Of a DNA stretch of 21,808 bases, positions 7,183 through 15,108 are shown piece by piece; position 1 is the first letter of the stretch; every line of letters starts with the position of its first letter. Source of the DNA: Desulfobulbaceae bacterium (lineage in GTDB: Bacteria > Desulfobacterota > Desulfobulbia > Desulfobulbales > Desulfobulbaceae); assembly GCA_003508005.1 (NCBI GenBank), contig DNUE01000049.1:1-21808 (forward strand), in the 5' to 3' direction. A program made the translations under genes and the position numbers. Under the pieces are notes generated by a model that was not told the DNA's origin, ran no database searches, and saw nothing but the letters and a program-made list of their open reading frames with translations.

Positions 7183-8490
7183 TCAGGCCTGAACAAAAGG
7201 GTTTTTCAACAGCAGGGTCTCTTCCCGGTCAGGACCGACGGAAACAATCACCGGTTCCACCCCGGTGATGTCCTCAATTCTCTTGATGTAGTCCCGGGCG
7301 GTGGCCGGCAGATCCGCATAGGAGCGGACATGCCTTATCTCGTCGCCCCAGCCGGCCATCTCCTCGTAGACCGGCTTGATCTTCTCGGCTTTTCTGATGT
7401 TGGCCGGCATGCACTCAAAATCCTGGCCATCCACCACATACTTGCGGGCTATCTTAAGTTTGGGCTGGCCGCTCAGCACGTCCAACTTGGTGATGGCTAG
7501 CCCGGTCAGACTGTTCAGGCGCACCGCATCCGCAGCAACCACCGCGTCAAGCCAGCCGCAGCGGCGGCGACGGCCCGTAGTCGCGCCAAACTCCCCGCCT
7601 TTTTTCTGCAGGGCATCCCCGATAGGATCCCCCTCCAGCAGTTCCGTGGGAAACGGCCCTGCACCAACCCTCGTCGTATATGCCTTGAGGATGCCGATGA
7701 CCGCGTCGATGTGAACCGGCCCAAAACCGCTGCCGATAGAGGCATTGGCGGCAATGGTATTCGAGGACGTGACATAAGGGTAGGTGCCGTGATCAATGTC
7801 CAACTGGGTGCCCTGGGCTCCCTCGAACAGGATATTGCTGCCGTTCTTACGGAAACGGTCAAGGGCCATGGACACGTTGCCGACAAAGGGCGCCAGGCTC
7901 CTGGCGTGCTCCTCGAAATCCGCCCTGATCCGATCATAGGACAGGGGTTCGGCGCCGAACTTTTCGGTCAGCAGAAAATTTTTCTCCTCCAGGTTTGCCC
8001 GGAGCTTCTCTTCGAACAGGGTGGTGTCCAACAGGTCACCGACCTTAATCCCGAAACGGCCGACCTTGTCCATGTAGCAGGGCCCGATGCCCCGGCCGGT
8101 CGTCCCGATTTTCCTGCCCTGGGCCAGGGCAGCCTCCCGGGCCAGATCAAGGCTCTTGTGATAGGGCATGATCAAGTGAGCGTTCTCACTGATCATCAGC
8201 CGCTCCGGCGTCACCTTCAACCCGCGTTCCGCCAATTTGCTTATTTCCCCGAGAAGGACGGCGGGATCGATAATCACCCCGTTGCCGATCATGCAGATCT
8301 TGCCCTCGTAAAGGATCCCGGAGGGAATGATGTGAAATATGTACTGCTTGCCATCAACAACCAGGGTATGCCCCGCATTGTTGCCGCCCTGGAAGCGGAC
8401 AATGCACTCTGCGTACCGGGTGAGCAAATCGACGATCTTGCCCTTGCCTTCGTCTCCCCACTGGGTGCCGACCACCACAACGCTGGCCAT
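7183..8490 (-). CDS. purA: Adenylosuccinate synthetase
   Basis: PurA joins IMP and aspartate using GTP, the first committed step to AMP. The 435-residue product matches family length. It has the N-terminal GTP-binding string GTQWGDEGKGK (residues 8-18), NAGHT, the signature TTGRGIGPCYMDKVGR, and GRRRRCGWLDAV near the GTP/base-recognition region. ATG at 8490 is chosen over an in-frame TTG at 8496 because AGGAG lies at normal spacing before the ATG and the family starts MASVVVVGTQ. A strong sigma70-type promoter and a terminator-like leader hairpin lie upstream. A short GATGCG/CGCATC hairpin (7165-7184) overlaps the stop codon. purA heads the minus-strand gene row. Confidence 0.97.
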   Translation of the reverse strand: MASVVVVGTQWGDEGKGKIVDLLTRYAECIVRFQGGNNAGHTLVVDGKQYIFHIIPSGILYEGKICMIGNGVIIDPAVLLGEISKLAERGLKVTPERLMISENAHLIMPYHKSLDLAREAALAQGRKIGTTGRGIGPCYMDKVGRFGIKVGDLLDTTLFEEKLRANLEEKNFLLTEKFGAEPLSYDRIRADFEEHARSLAPFVGNVSMALDRFRKNGSNILFEGAQGTQLDIDHGTYPYVTSSNTIAANASIGSGFGPVHIDAVIGILKAYTTRVGAGPFPTELLEGDPIGDALQKKGGEFGATTGRRRRCGWLDAVVAADAVRLNSLTGLAITKLDVLSGQPKLKIARKYVVDGQDFECMPANIRKAEKIKPVYEEMAGWGDEIRHVRSYADLPATARDYIKRIEDITGVEPVIVSVGPDREETLLLKNPFVQA

Positions 8491-8517
8491 GAACAACTCC
8501 TGGAGTGAATAATTAAC

Positions 8518-8563
8518 AAAAGAAAAGGCAGATCACCCTGCCTCGCGAAAGGTAATCCTGCCT
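8518..8563 (-). promoter_or_regulatory. Candidate transcription attenuator in the purA leader
   Basis: Between the promoter and the purA start, the minus strand carries AGGCAG-GGTGAT-CTGCCT (8526-8543) followed by TTTCTTTT (8518-8525), which has the form of an intrinsic terminator. A second copy of AGGCAGG (8557-8563) lies 20 bases upstream of the first and could pair instead with the same CTGCCT arm. This gives a simple terminator/antiterminator choice. No known purine riboswitch core was recognised. Confidence 0.5.
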
Positions 8564-8574
8564 AAAACCGAAAA

Positions 8575-8603
8575 AATATAGCAGACCGGTCAGAAAATGT
8601 CAA
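8575..8603 (-). promoter_or_regulatory. Sigma70-type promoter of purA
   Basis: Perfect -35 TTGACA (8598-8603), 17-base spacer and TATATT -10 (8575-8580) on the minus strand, about 85 bases before the purA ATG. Predicted transcription start is near 8568. Confidence 0.85.
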
Positions 8604-8849
8604 ACAAAGCTATGAAATTCTGCCCGGAACGGGGGCAATCAGCTGTCGCCCTCAGCCAACAGGGAGGGTGCCGGCGGTTGGAAGCGGATTGTCCGAGACG
8701 ATCCCCTTGCTTTTCTCCGGGCTTTGCGATATTTTTTCATTTTTTTTCCCTGGACAGGGTATATTCCTCTCTGCTTGCCTCTGGTCCGGCCCGATGGCCC
8801 GCAACAGATCATCCGGATGGACCCGGCCAATTTAACAGTGTAGAAACCC
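8604..8849. other. Intergenic stretch between the purA promoter and the TerC-family gene
   Basis: The divergent purA/terC gap totals about 360 bases. Its left part holds the purA promoter and leader. This right part has T-rich runs (8730-8752) and a TATATT-like hexamer near 8760, but no convincing -35 partner for a plus-strand promoter was found. No conserved small gene was recognised. Confidence 0.5.
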
Positions 8850-9605
8850 ATGGAACTACTCTTTTCCCCTGAAGCCTGGATGGCCCTGGTCACCCTGACC
8901 TTACTTGAAATCATCCTCGGCGTGGACAACATCATCTTCATTGCCATTCTTGCCGGCCGCCTCCCCCATGCGCAGCAGAAAAAAGGCCGGGCCGTCGGTC
9001 TGTTCATGGCCATGTTCATGCGGATCGCCCTTCTCTTCTCCATCACTCTGGTCATGCGGCTCACCGAGCCCCTTTTCACTGTATTCGCGCGGGAGATCTC
9101 CGGCAGCGACCTGATCCTTATCGGTGGCGGCATGTTCCTGATCTTCAAGAGCACCCTGGAGATCGACTCCAGTCTGCAAGGCGGGGAGGACGGACACCTC
9201 ACGGTGGGCAAGGCCGCAACGACCTTTTTTGCCACCATCGTCCAGATCATGCTCTTTGACATCGTCTTTTCCCTGGATTCCGTCATAACCGCCATCGGGC
9301 TGGCCAAGGACCTGCCGGTGATGATCATTGCCATCATCATTGCCGTCGGCTTCATGATCTTTCTCTCCGGCACGGTGAGCAGCTTTGTCGAGGAGCACCC
9401 CACTTTCAAGATCCTGGCGCTGAGCTTCCTCTTGCTCATCGGCACCGCCCTGGTCGCGGAGGGTTTCGACCTGCACATCCCCAAAGGCTATATCTATTTC
9501 GCCATGGCCTTTTCGGTCTTTGTCGAGATCCTGAACCTGAAGCTGCAGAAACGGCGGCGAAAGCCGGTGAAACTTCACACCCCCCAACAGGTAACCCTGA
9601 ATTAG
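8850..9605 (+). CDS. TerC-family integral membrane protein
   Basis: TerC-family proteins are multi-pass inner-membrane proteins; members are linked to tellurite resistance, manganese export and metalation of exported proteins. The 251-residue product has about seven hydrophobic segments and the family's paired acidic motifs: LEIILGVDNIIFIAILAG (residues 19-36) near the N-terminus and FDIVFSLDSVITAIGLA in the middle. It resembles the short YgdQ/YoaE-like subgroup without a CBS/CorC C-terminal extension. It ends in a basic cytoplasmic tail (LKLQKRRRKPVK). No good ribosome-binding site precedes the ATG at 8850; an earlier start in this frame was not seen. It is followed after 15 bases by the flavoprotein gene. 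The substrate is unknown. Confidence 0.9.
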   Translation: MELLFSPEAWMALVTLTLLEIILGVDNIIFIAILAGRLPHAQQKKGRAVGLFMAMFMRIALLFSITLVMRLTEPLFTVFAREISGSDLILIGGGMFLIFKSTLEIDSSLQGGEDGHLTVGKAATTFFATIVQIMLFDIVFSLDSVITAIGLAKDLPVMIIAIIIAVGFMIFLSGTVSSFVEEHPTFKILALSFLLLIGTALVAEGFDLHIPKGYIYFAMAFSVFVEILNLKLQKRRRKPVKLHTPQQVTLN

Positions 9606-9620
9606 AACCGGTTCCGTCGC

Positions 9621-10649
9621 ATGGAAAAATTCGAGGTCATCATTGTCGGCGGTGGACCGGGCGGGCTTTCCTGCGCCAGAACGCTCGCCGAGGCCGGCGT
9701 CAGGGTCATGCTCCTGGAACGGAAGAAAACCATTGGCCGCAAGGTCTGCGCTGGCGGCATAACCTGGGATGGCCTGATCCAGCGTGTACCCGAAAACCTG
9801 ATCGAGCGCAGCTTCACGGAACAGCGGATCTTCTCCAACTGGCAGGAGGTCTGCTTCCGTCGGAAATTGCCGATCATCGCCACTATTAACCGGGAGCAGC
9901 TCGGACGATGGATGCGTGACGAGGCGGTCAAGGCCGGGGCGGAGGTCAGGACCGGCTGCAACGTCAGGGAAATCCAGGATCAGCACGTCATTGTCACCGA
10001 TGAACAGGGCAAGACCTTTTCCTTGGGCTGGGGCCAGTTGGTGGGAGCGGACGGCAGTTCCTCCCTGGTCCGCCGCCACCTCAAGATCCCTTCCGAAAAG
10101 ATGGGAGTCGGCATGAACTATCAGGCCCGAGGGAGTTACGAACACATGGAATGGCACCTGAACACCGGCCTCTTCCGCAACGGCTACGGTTGGGTCTTTC
10201 CCCACCGGGAAACCGTGTCCATCGGCGCCTACCGTCCCCAGACCGGCATCCCGCCGGTGCGCTTCAAAAAACGGCTGCTGCGCTGGGCCGAATCCAAAGG
10301 TTTCCGTCTTGATGAGGTGCCAGCCCAGGCAGAGCTGATCAACTTCGACTTCCGAGGCTTCGAGTTCGGCAAGGTCTGGCTGGTCGGTGATGCGGCCGGG
10401 CTGGCCTCGGGTCTCACCGGCGAGGGTATTCACCCGGCCATCGTCTCCGGCGAGACTGTGGCCAGGAAAATCATCGATCCCAACGACCCAGCCGCCGAGA
10501 TTGCCAGAATGGTGACCAAACAGCAGCGGCACCAGCGGATCGTCGATCTGGCCGCAGGAAGTGCCGCCAATTGCACCCTGCTCATGGAAGCACTGGTGCT
10601 GCTGCTGCGCCTGCGGCTGATTAACTTTCAGAAACACTTGTCCATGTAG
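9621..10649 (+). CDS. Geranylgeranyl reductase-family FAD-dependent oxidoreductase
   Basis: This 342-residue flavoprotein belongs to the group that saturates isoprenoid chains (geranylgeranyl reductase, archaeal lipid reductase and bacterial relatives). It has the N-terminal Rossmann motif G10-GGPGG-15 with the downstream acidic residue in MLLERKK, the Cys-containing KVCAGGIT segment typical of the family, and the second FAD motif WLVGDAAGLASGLTGEGIHP (about residues 252-271). It follows the TerC-family gene by 15 bases and precedes the lipoprotein gene by 17, so the three may form one transcript. In a menaquinone-using anaerobe a likely role is reduction of quinone or other polyprenyl side chains, but nothing in the context fixes the substrate. 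Confidence 0.85.
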   Translation: MEKFEVIIVGGGPGGLSCARTLAEAGVRVMLLERKKTIGRKVCAGGITWDGLIQRVPENLIERSFTEQRIFSNWQEVCFRRKLPIIATINREQLGRWMRDEAVKAGAEVRTGCNVREIQDQHVIVTDEQGKTFSLGWGQLVGADGSSSLVRRHLKIPSEKMGVGMNYQARGSYEHMEWHLNTGLFRNGYGWVFPHRETVSIGAYRPQTGIPPVRFKKRLLRWAESKGFRLDEVPAQAELINFDFRGFEFGKVWLVGDAAGLASGLTGEGIHPAIVSGETVARKIIDPNDPAAEIARMVTKQQRHQRIVDLAAGSAANCTLLMEALVLLLRLRLINFQKHLSM

Positions 10650-10666
10650 GGAAAGGTGCGGCAAAG

Positions 10667-12658
10667 ATGGAGGCAAGGCAGACCAAAAACCGCGCCCGGA
10701 TCGCATCGTGCCTTATCTTTCTTGCCTGCATCCTGCTGCTCTCCGGCTGCCTTGGTAAACAGCAGGCGCAGCCGAGTCCCGGCGCCATAGCAGCCAGCGT
10801 CCCTGCCGGGGATTTCGGCGGCCAGTGGTGGGATTTCTACAAACGGGGCACCTTGCTGGCAGAGCGCGGGCAGCACCGTGAGGCCATGGCCGATTTCCGC
10901 GAAGCAATTGCCCAGCGCGACAAGGACCAGTGGCAGGCAGAAATCGATTCCGGCAGGGCAATAGACTATTTCCCCCACCGGGAGATTGGTATTCTCCATG
11001 TAGCCAGCAAAGAATACAACAAGGCCATCCTCGAGCTGGAAAATTCCATGGCCAGCGCATCCAGCGCCCGGGCCTCTTTCTTCCTGAACCAGGCCCGGGC
11101 CGGCAAAACGGACCGGGACGCCCACGACAACACCGCTCCTGAAATCCTTTTTGCGGGGAGCACGGCCCCGGAAGTAACCAGCAACTGCAGCAAGGTCGTA
11201 TCCGGGGTGGTGAGCGACGATACCTTTGTGGCGGCCCTCACGGTGGCCGGCCAGGAGCTGCCCATGGCGGTTCCGGAAAAAAGCAAGGTATTCAAAACCG
11301 AGGTGCTCCTGACGGAGGGGAAGAACAGTATCACCGCGGTGGCCACCGACCTGGCGGGGAACATTGCGGAAAAGTCCCTGGAGATCTCCTGTGACCGGCA
11401 GGGTCCGCTGATCGAGATAGAACAGCAGAAGGTGGCCAATGATCAGGTGAGCATCCGCGGCAATGTCAGCGATAACCACGAGCTGGGATCCCTGTCCATC
11501 AATGGCGATCTCTGGCCGATCACAGGGAAGGCCGCCGGCTATAATTTCGAGTTTACCCTGCCTGACGGCAGAATAACCATCATCGCCGCGGACCGTGCCG
11601 GTAATGTGACCGGCGCCCGTGTCCGGCGGGACGAGCTTGACTTCCGGGGGAACGACAGCCTGCCTCTCCCCGCTCCGCAGGAAACGAGGGAGCAGGACAC
11701 CGACCCACCGGTAATCAGGATCGAGGGGCTGGGCAGCGAAGTGGAAACCTCCTCGGATACGGTGCAACTCGCAGGACAGATCAGCGATGCCTCCCTGCTG
11801 GTGTATATTTCCGTCAATGGCGAGGAAATCCTGAACAGGAAGGGGCGCAGTATCTATTTCTCCCAGTCGCGGCCACTGGGCCAGGGGCGAAACAGCTTTC
11901 GCATCATTGCCGCCGATGCCTACGGCAACAAGGCCCGCCACACTCTCACCGTCAACCGCATGAACGAACCGGCCCGCCAGATGGAAGCGCGGCTTCGGCT
12001 AGCCCTTCTTCCCTTCACGGGCATTTCGGATGCCGCCGGCTCCAAGGAAGGATTTATGAAAGGGATGCGGAAGACCTTCCTTGACCAGGCCCGCTTCAAT
12101 CTCGTTGAAGAGGAACAGGTCATCGCAGCCTGCCGGGAGCTGCACTTCAATCTCGGCGCCCCGCTCACTCCCCAGGAGGCGGCAAAGGTGGGGCAGACGG
12201 TCGGTGCCGAGGCGGTGCTGACCGGCAGGGTCGTTACCTATGGGGCTGCGGTGGAGATCGTAGGACAGTTGATCGATACCGATAGCGGGGCACTGATGGC
12301 CCGAAACGACGTTTTTGGCTACGATCCGGAAAGCACTGGCAGCGACGGCCTGTTTGCCGGCCTGGCCGACAGGTTCTCCCGCGACTTTCCGCTGGCGGAA
12401 GGAGCCCTCCTGGAGGTGCGGGACCGCGAGGTTGTGGTGAATATCGGCGCCAAGGACCGGCTCAGGGCCCTGGCCCGCCTTATCTGCTACCGGGTGGGCC
12501 CGCCGGCCAGGCACCCGGTGACCGGCGTACTTCTGCCGGCAGAACCGGAATTCGTCGGCGAAGTGCAGGTGACGGAGGTTGGAAAGAACTCTTCCCGGGC
12601 AAGGGTCCTGGAGCAGAAGGGGGGCCTGCTCCGCGGCGACAAGGTCATTGCCCGATAA
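10667..12658 (+). CDS. Large multidomain lipoprotein: TPR-like, Ig-like repeats, CsgG/FlgT-like C-terminal half
   Basis: This is a 663-residue exported protein. Its N-terminal signal has a lipobox LLSGC with C28 as the lipidated residue; L29-G30 follow, so an outer-membrane destination is plausible. Residues about 55-130 look like tetratricopeptide-type helices (YKRGTLLAERGQHREAMADF, then EYNKAILELENSM). Residues about 145-430 hold at least three Ig-like beta modules with the recurrent pattern DxAGN (TDLAGN, ADRAGN, ADAYGN). From about 440 comes a CsgG/TolB-type alpha/beta domain (RLALLPFTGI, FNLVEEEQV, VGAEAVLTGRV). The last 90 residues (LLEVRDREVVVNIGAKDRL onward) resemble FlgT-like tail domains. 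The combination suggests a periplasm-facing assembly or sensing lipoprotein; the exact function is unknown. A terminator-like hairpin follows. Confidence 0.75.
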   Translation: MEARQTKNRARIASCLIFLACILLLSGCLGKQQAQPSPGAIAASVPAGDFGGQWWDFYKRGTLLAERGQHREAMADFREAIAQRDKDQWQAEIDSGRAIDYFPHREIGILHVASKEYNKAILELENSMASASSARASFFLNQARAGKTDRDAHDNTAPEILFAGSTAPEVTSNCSKVVSGVVSDDTFVAALTVAGQELPMAVPEKSKVFKTEVLLTEGKNSITAVATDLAGNIAEKSLEISCDRQGPLIEIEQQKVANDQVSIRGNVSDNHELGSLSINGDLWPITGKAAGYNFEFTLPDGRITIIAADRAGNVTGARVRRDELDFRGNDSLPLPAPQETREQDTDPPVIRIEGLGSEVETSSDTVQLAGQISDASLLVYISVNGEEILNRKGRSIYFSQSRPLGQGRNSFRIIAADAYGNKARHTLTVNRMNEPARQMEARLRLALLPFTGISDAAGSKEGFMKGMRKTFLDQARFNLVEEEQVIAACRELHFNLGAPLTPQEAAKVGQTVGAEAVLTGRVVTYGAAVEIVGQLIDTDSGALMARNDVFGYDPESTGSDGLFAGLADRFSRDFPLAEGALLEVRDREVVVNIGAKDRLRALARLICYRVGPPARHPVTGVLLPAEPEFVGEVQVTEVGKNSSRARVLEQKGGLLRGDKVIAR

Positions 12659-12692
12659 TCTAAGGAAGTTGCCGCGGCAGGCATTGAGAAAA

Positions 12693-12739
12693 AGGGGCAG
12701 GCCCTCGGGGGAAGGCCCCTCTATTTATTGCTTGCTTTT
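12693..12739 (+). terminator. Probable terminator after the lipoprotein gene
   Basis: An AGGGGC/GCCCCT stem (12693-12698 with 12715-12720) is followed by the T-rich CTATTTATTGCTTGCTTTTC. The T-tract is interrupted, so efficiency is uncertain, but the position 34 bases after the stop fits. Confidence 0.6.
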
Positions 12740-12787
12740 CTGACACGGAGAATGGCAGAGTTGCAAAAGCAGGCGTCAGGACGGGAG

Positions 12788-12810
12788 AGGCAGCAAGGCC
12801 TGTTTTTTTT
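12788..12810 (+). terminator. Possible second terminator
   Basis: A short AGGC/GCCT stem (12788-12791 with 12798-12801) is followed by G and eight T (12803-12810). The stem is only 4 bp, so this is weak and may act as a back-up to the preceding hairpin. Confidence 0.3.
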
Positions 12811-12856
12811 AATCTTGCTTTAACCGTGCAAGAACAACCGAGAATGTTGGTTCAGC

Positions 12857-12897
12857 AAAAAGCCTCAACAAGGCACACAAATCCCGAGAATTGAGGC
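12857..12897 (-). terminator. Terminator-like inverted repeat on the minus strand
   Basis: Read on the minus strand, a perfect 7-bp GCCTCAA/TTGAGGC stem with a 22-base loop is followed by five T (12857-12861). No minus-strand gene lies upstream within the gap, so it either ends an unannotated small RNA or is a structural element. Confidence 0.4.
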
Positions 12898-12983
12898 GCG
12901 CTCGGTACGCCGCAATACCATAGGATGCAGGGCATGCCCCCAATCAGAGAAGCATTGCGACGACATCTTGACTATGGCAAGAT

Positions 12984-13253
12984 ATGAACGCCATGGACAG
13001 CAAAAAAAAAATACTGGTTTACAATACTCTCTTTCTTCTTTTCTGTGCAGGCCTCTTCCTGTTTCTCTGGTATGCGCCGCCGGAAACCACGGCCCGGCTT
13101 CCCCATGACCCCGACCACGAGCGGTTCATGACCATGGGCAAAAAGGAGGCGGAACGGTTTTGCACCGAATGTCATGGCGAAAAGGGGGTCTCCCCCCTGC
13201 CGGAAAGCCATCCGCCGAAGTATCGCTGCCTATTCTGCCACAAAAAGGAATAA
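12984..13253 (+). CDS. Small membrane-anchored two-haem c-type cytochrome
   Basis: The 89-residue product has one hydrophobic segment (about residues 10-30, ILVYNTLFLLF onward) that would anchor it in the inner membrane with the rest in the periplasm. The soluble part has two c-type haem attachment motifs, C60-TE-C63-H64 and C82-LF-C85-H86, close together. H41, H45 and H76 are free to act as distal ligands. It would pass electrons between the quinone pool or membrane complexes and periplasmic carriers; the partner is not encoded nearby. Two ATGs are possible (12984 and 12993), neither with a good ribosome-binding site. A run of nine A follows at the start (about 13002-13010). The family is not one I can name with certainty. 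Confidence 0.78.
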   Translation: MNAMDSKKKILVYNTLFLLFCAGLFLFLWYAPPETTARLPHDPDHERFMTMGKKEAERFCTECHGEKGVSPLPESHPPKYRCLFCHKKE

Positions 13254-13272
13254 GCAAACCTGGTGAACGAAT

Positions 13273-14097
13273 ATGTGGACCTCCAAAGACGTCTATTATG
13301 TGTCCGGATCAACGGCTCTGCTTGCCGAAGATATGGGGCAGGCATTGCTCTGCCAGTTTCAGGAAATCAATTTTCACGAGGAAAAGATTCCCTTCATAAA
13401 AACAAAGGAAGACGCCCACCGGGCCTTGGAACATATCCTGGAGCAATCAGGAGGTCGGCGGCCGCTGGTCTTCTGCACCATCATGCACAACCATCTGCGC
13501 AAAATATTCGACTCGCCGGAGGTGGAATTTTTCGACATTTTCGGCAATGTCCTGGACAGGATGGAGTTGATTCTGGAAACCAAGGCCCTGCGGGTTGCCG
13601 GCTACTCCAGGGTCATCGATGACATGACCCTGGCCAAGCGGGTGGAAGCCATCCATTTCTCCATCGAGCATGACGACGGCACCAGGATCAGGGAATATGA
13701 CGAGGCCGAGGTGATCCTGGTCGGAGTATCCCGTTCCGGCAAAACGCCGGTCAGCGTCTACCTGGCCTCGCACATGGGGATCAAGTCCGCCAACTTTCCT
13801 CTGACCTCCGAACATCTGGACAGTTATGAACTGCCGCCAGAAATTGTCCACAACAAGAAAAAGGTGGTGGGCCTGACCACCTCGCCCCAACTTCTGCACC
13901 GCATCAGGGAGCAGCGCTACAGCGGCAGCACCTATGCCAGAATATCCACCTGCGCCCACGAACTCAACCAGGCCCAGGCGATTTTCATGAAATATGCCAT
14001 CCCGATCATCAACACCGACGGAAGATCCATCGAGGAAACCGCCGTGCAGGTCACCCAGCTGGTTGAAATGCCCAGGCATTCCTGGCGGAAGAAATAA
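13273..14097 (+). CDS. ppsR: Pyruvate,phosphate dikinase / PEP synthase regulatory protein (PpsR, DUF299 family)
   Basis: Members are bifunctional: an ADP-dependent kinase that inactivates, and a phosphate-dependent pyrophosphorylase that reactivates, PEP synthase or pyruvate phosphate dikinase. The 274-residue product has the N-terminal family segment (VYYVSGSTALLAEDMGQALL), the P-loop G151-VSRSGKTP-159, and the family string NFPLTSEHLDSYELPPEI about 20 residues further on. The C-terminal part has IINTDGRSIEETA. Length fits the family (about 270). It starts 19 bases after the cytochrome gene, so the two may be co-transcribed. The target dikinase gene is not in the window, so whether it acts on PpsA or PpdK is unknown. 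A CGCGCAT/ATGCGCG inverted repeat (14100-14114) lies right after the stop. Confidence 0.94.
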   Translation: MWTSKDVYYVSGSTALLAEDMGQALLCQFQEINFHEEKIPFIKTKEDAHRALEHILEQSGGRRPLVFCTIMHNHLRKIFDSPEVEFFDIFGNVLDRMELILETKALRVAGYSRVIDDMTLAKRVEAIHFSIEHDDGTRIREYDEAEVILVGVSRSGKTPVSVYLASHMGIKSANFPLTSEHLDSYELPPEIVHNKKKVVGLTTSPQLLHRIREQRYSGSTYARISTCAHELNQAQAIFMKYAIPIINTDGRSIEETAVQVTQLVEMPRHSWRKK

Positions 14098-14253
14098 GTC
14101 GCGCATCATGCGCGGGTACCACCACTATGCACTGGCTCGACCGGCGGCCCGTCGGCACCTTGCTCCCTCTTGCCGGGCAGCAAAACGTTCGCCGACGCTC
14201 ATCCTTGCCATGGTGTGCTGGATGCTTTGTCTTGCCAATTCATTCCTTTTTGC

Positions 14254-14258
14254 GGAGG
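14254..14258 (+). promoter_or_regulatory. Ribosome-binding site that decides the hydrolase start
   Basis: GGAGG at five bases before ATG 14264 favours a cytoplasmic protein over the longer open frame. Confidence 0.65.
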
Positions 14259-14263
14259 AAATC

Positions 14264-15100
14264 ATGCCTGAACCACATGCACTGGACCGGCCGGAGATAC
14301 TACGGGCCCTCTTTCATCCCCAGCAGACCGGCAGAAGCGAGCCTCCCGCCGGAGCGCTGAACCTGGATCTCCCTATGGATGACGGAGTGATCATCGGCTG
14401 CCGCCTGTTCACCGCGGCGAAGGATGCCCCGCTGATCCTGTTTTTTCACGGCAACGGCGAGACCGTTCCTGATTATGACGATATTGGACCGCATTACACC
14501 GCCCGGCAGATCAATTTTCTGGTGGCCGATTACCGCGGCTACGGCTGGAGCGGCGGTAAACCTTCCGCAAGCAGCATGATCCGAGACGGTCGGATAATCT
14601 ACCGCGCTGTCCGGCAGTGGCTGCAGGACAACGGCTACAGCGGCAAGTTGCTGGTCATGGGCAGATCCCTGGGCAGCGCCTGCGCCATTGACCTGACTGC
14701 AGCGAACAACGCGGAGATCAGCGGCCTCCTCATTGAAAGCGGCTTTGCCGAGACCATTCCCCTGGCCAGGACCCTAGGCATCGATCTCGCCGCCCTGGGG
14801 CTGGCGGAAAAAGATTGTTTCAACAATATCGGCAAGATTGAAAAAGTCACCAAACCCACGTACATCCTCCATGGCCAGCGAGACACCCTAATTCCTCTGC
14901 GGCAGGCGGAGATGCTGCATGCAGCCTGCGGGGCGCGCAGCAAGGAACTGCAGATTGTCCCGGGCGCGGACCACAACTCCCTGCTGGCGGTGGCCGGAAT
15001 GCTCTACTTTCAGGAAATCAAACGCTTTGTGGACAAGATAACCGGCGCCAATGACTGGCGTTCATCCCGGAAACAATTCAAAAACAAGCAGAAAAACTGA
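14264..15100 (+). CDS. Alpha/beta hydrolase-fold protein
   Basis: This 278-residue protein has the fold's signposts in order: oxyanion segment LFFHGNGE, DYRGYGWSGG, nucleophile elbow GRSLGSA (GxSxG), acid in LHGQRDTLIP, and catalytic histidine in PGADHNSLL. This is the BEM46/FrsA-like hydrolase pattern; the substrate is unknown. The ATG at 14264 is chosen because a strong GGAGG sits five bases before it. The frame is open further upstream, including an ATG at 14108 with a signal-peptide-like hydrophobic stretch (LILAMVCWMLCLANSFLF), but without a clear ribosome-binding site. An exported form is therefore a minor alternative. It lies 166 bases after ppsR and eight bases before the dCMP deaminase gene. 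Confidence 0.85.
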   Translation: MPEPHALDRPEILRALFHPQQTGRSEPPAGALNLDLPMDDGVIIGCRLFTAAKDAPLILFFHGNGETVPDYDDIGPHYTARQINFLVADYRGYGWSGGKPSASSMIRDGRIIYRAVRQWLQDNGYSGKLLVMGRSLGSACAIDLTAANNAEISGLLIESGFAETIPLARTLGIDLAALGLAEKDCFNNIGKIEKVTKPTYILHGQRDTLIPLRQAEMLHAACGARSKELQIVPGADHNSLLAVAGMLYFQEIKRFVDKITGANDWRSSRKQFKNKQKN

Positions 15101-15108
15101 GGCGAACC

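Larger units (their letters stand above)
12659..12983. other. 325-base intergenic region rich in small hairpins
   Basis: Besides the terminator candidates listed separately, it has CTTGC/GCAAG (12814-12832), GGTA/TACC near 12904-12920 and the palindromic GGGCATGCCC near 12930. No open frame with codon bias or homology that I recognise was found on either strand. No clear promoter for the cytochrome gene was found. Confidence 0.45.

Noticed and set aside
8597..8872. Plus-strand open frame of 91 codons before the TerC-family gene
   Set aside because: It overlaps the purA promoter and the terC start, has no ribosome-binding site and low-complexity composition.
8901..10706. Minus-strand open frame of 601 codons opposite the TerC-family and flavoprotein genes
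   Set aside because: It spans two well-supported plus-strand genes and their gap; the composition is that of an antisense shadow.
12750..12810. Possible 4.5S/SRP RNA-like string (GTCAGGACGGGAGAGG then AGCAAGGCC)
   Set aside because: The similarity to the SRP RNA apical loop is superficial: the GGAA tetraloop and its paired stem are missing.
14108..14263. Signal-peptide extension of the alpha/beta hydrolase
   Set aside because: Hydrophobic stretch is present but no ribosome-binding site supports the upstream ATG, while a strong one precedes the ATG at 14264.
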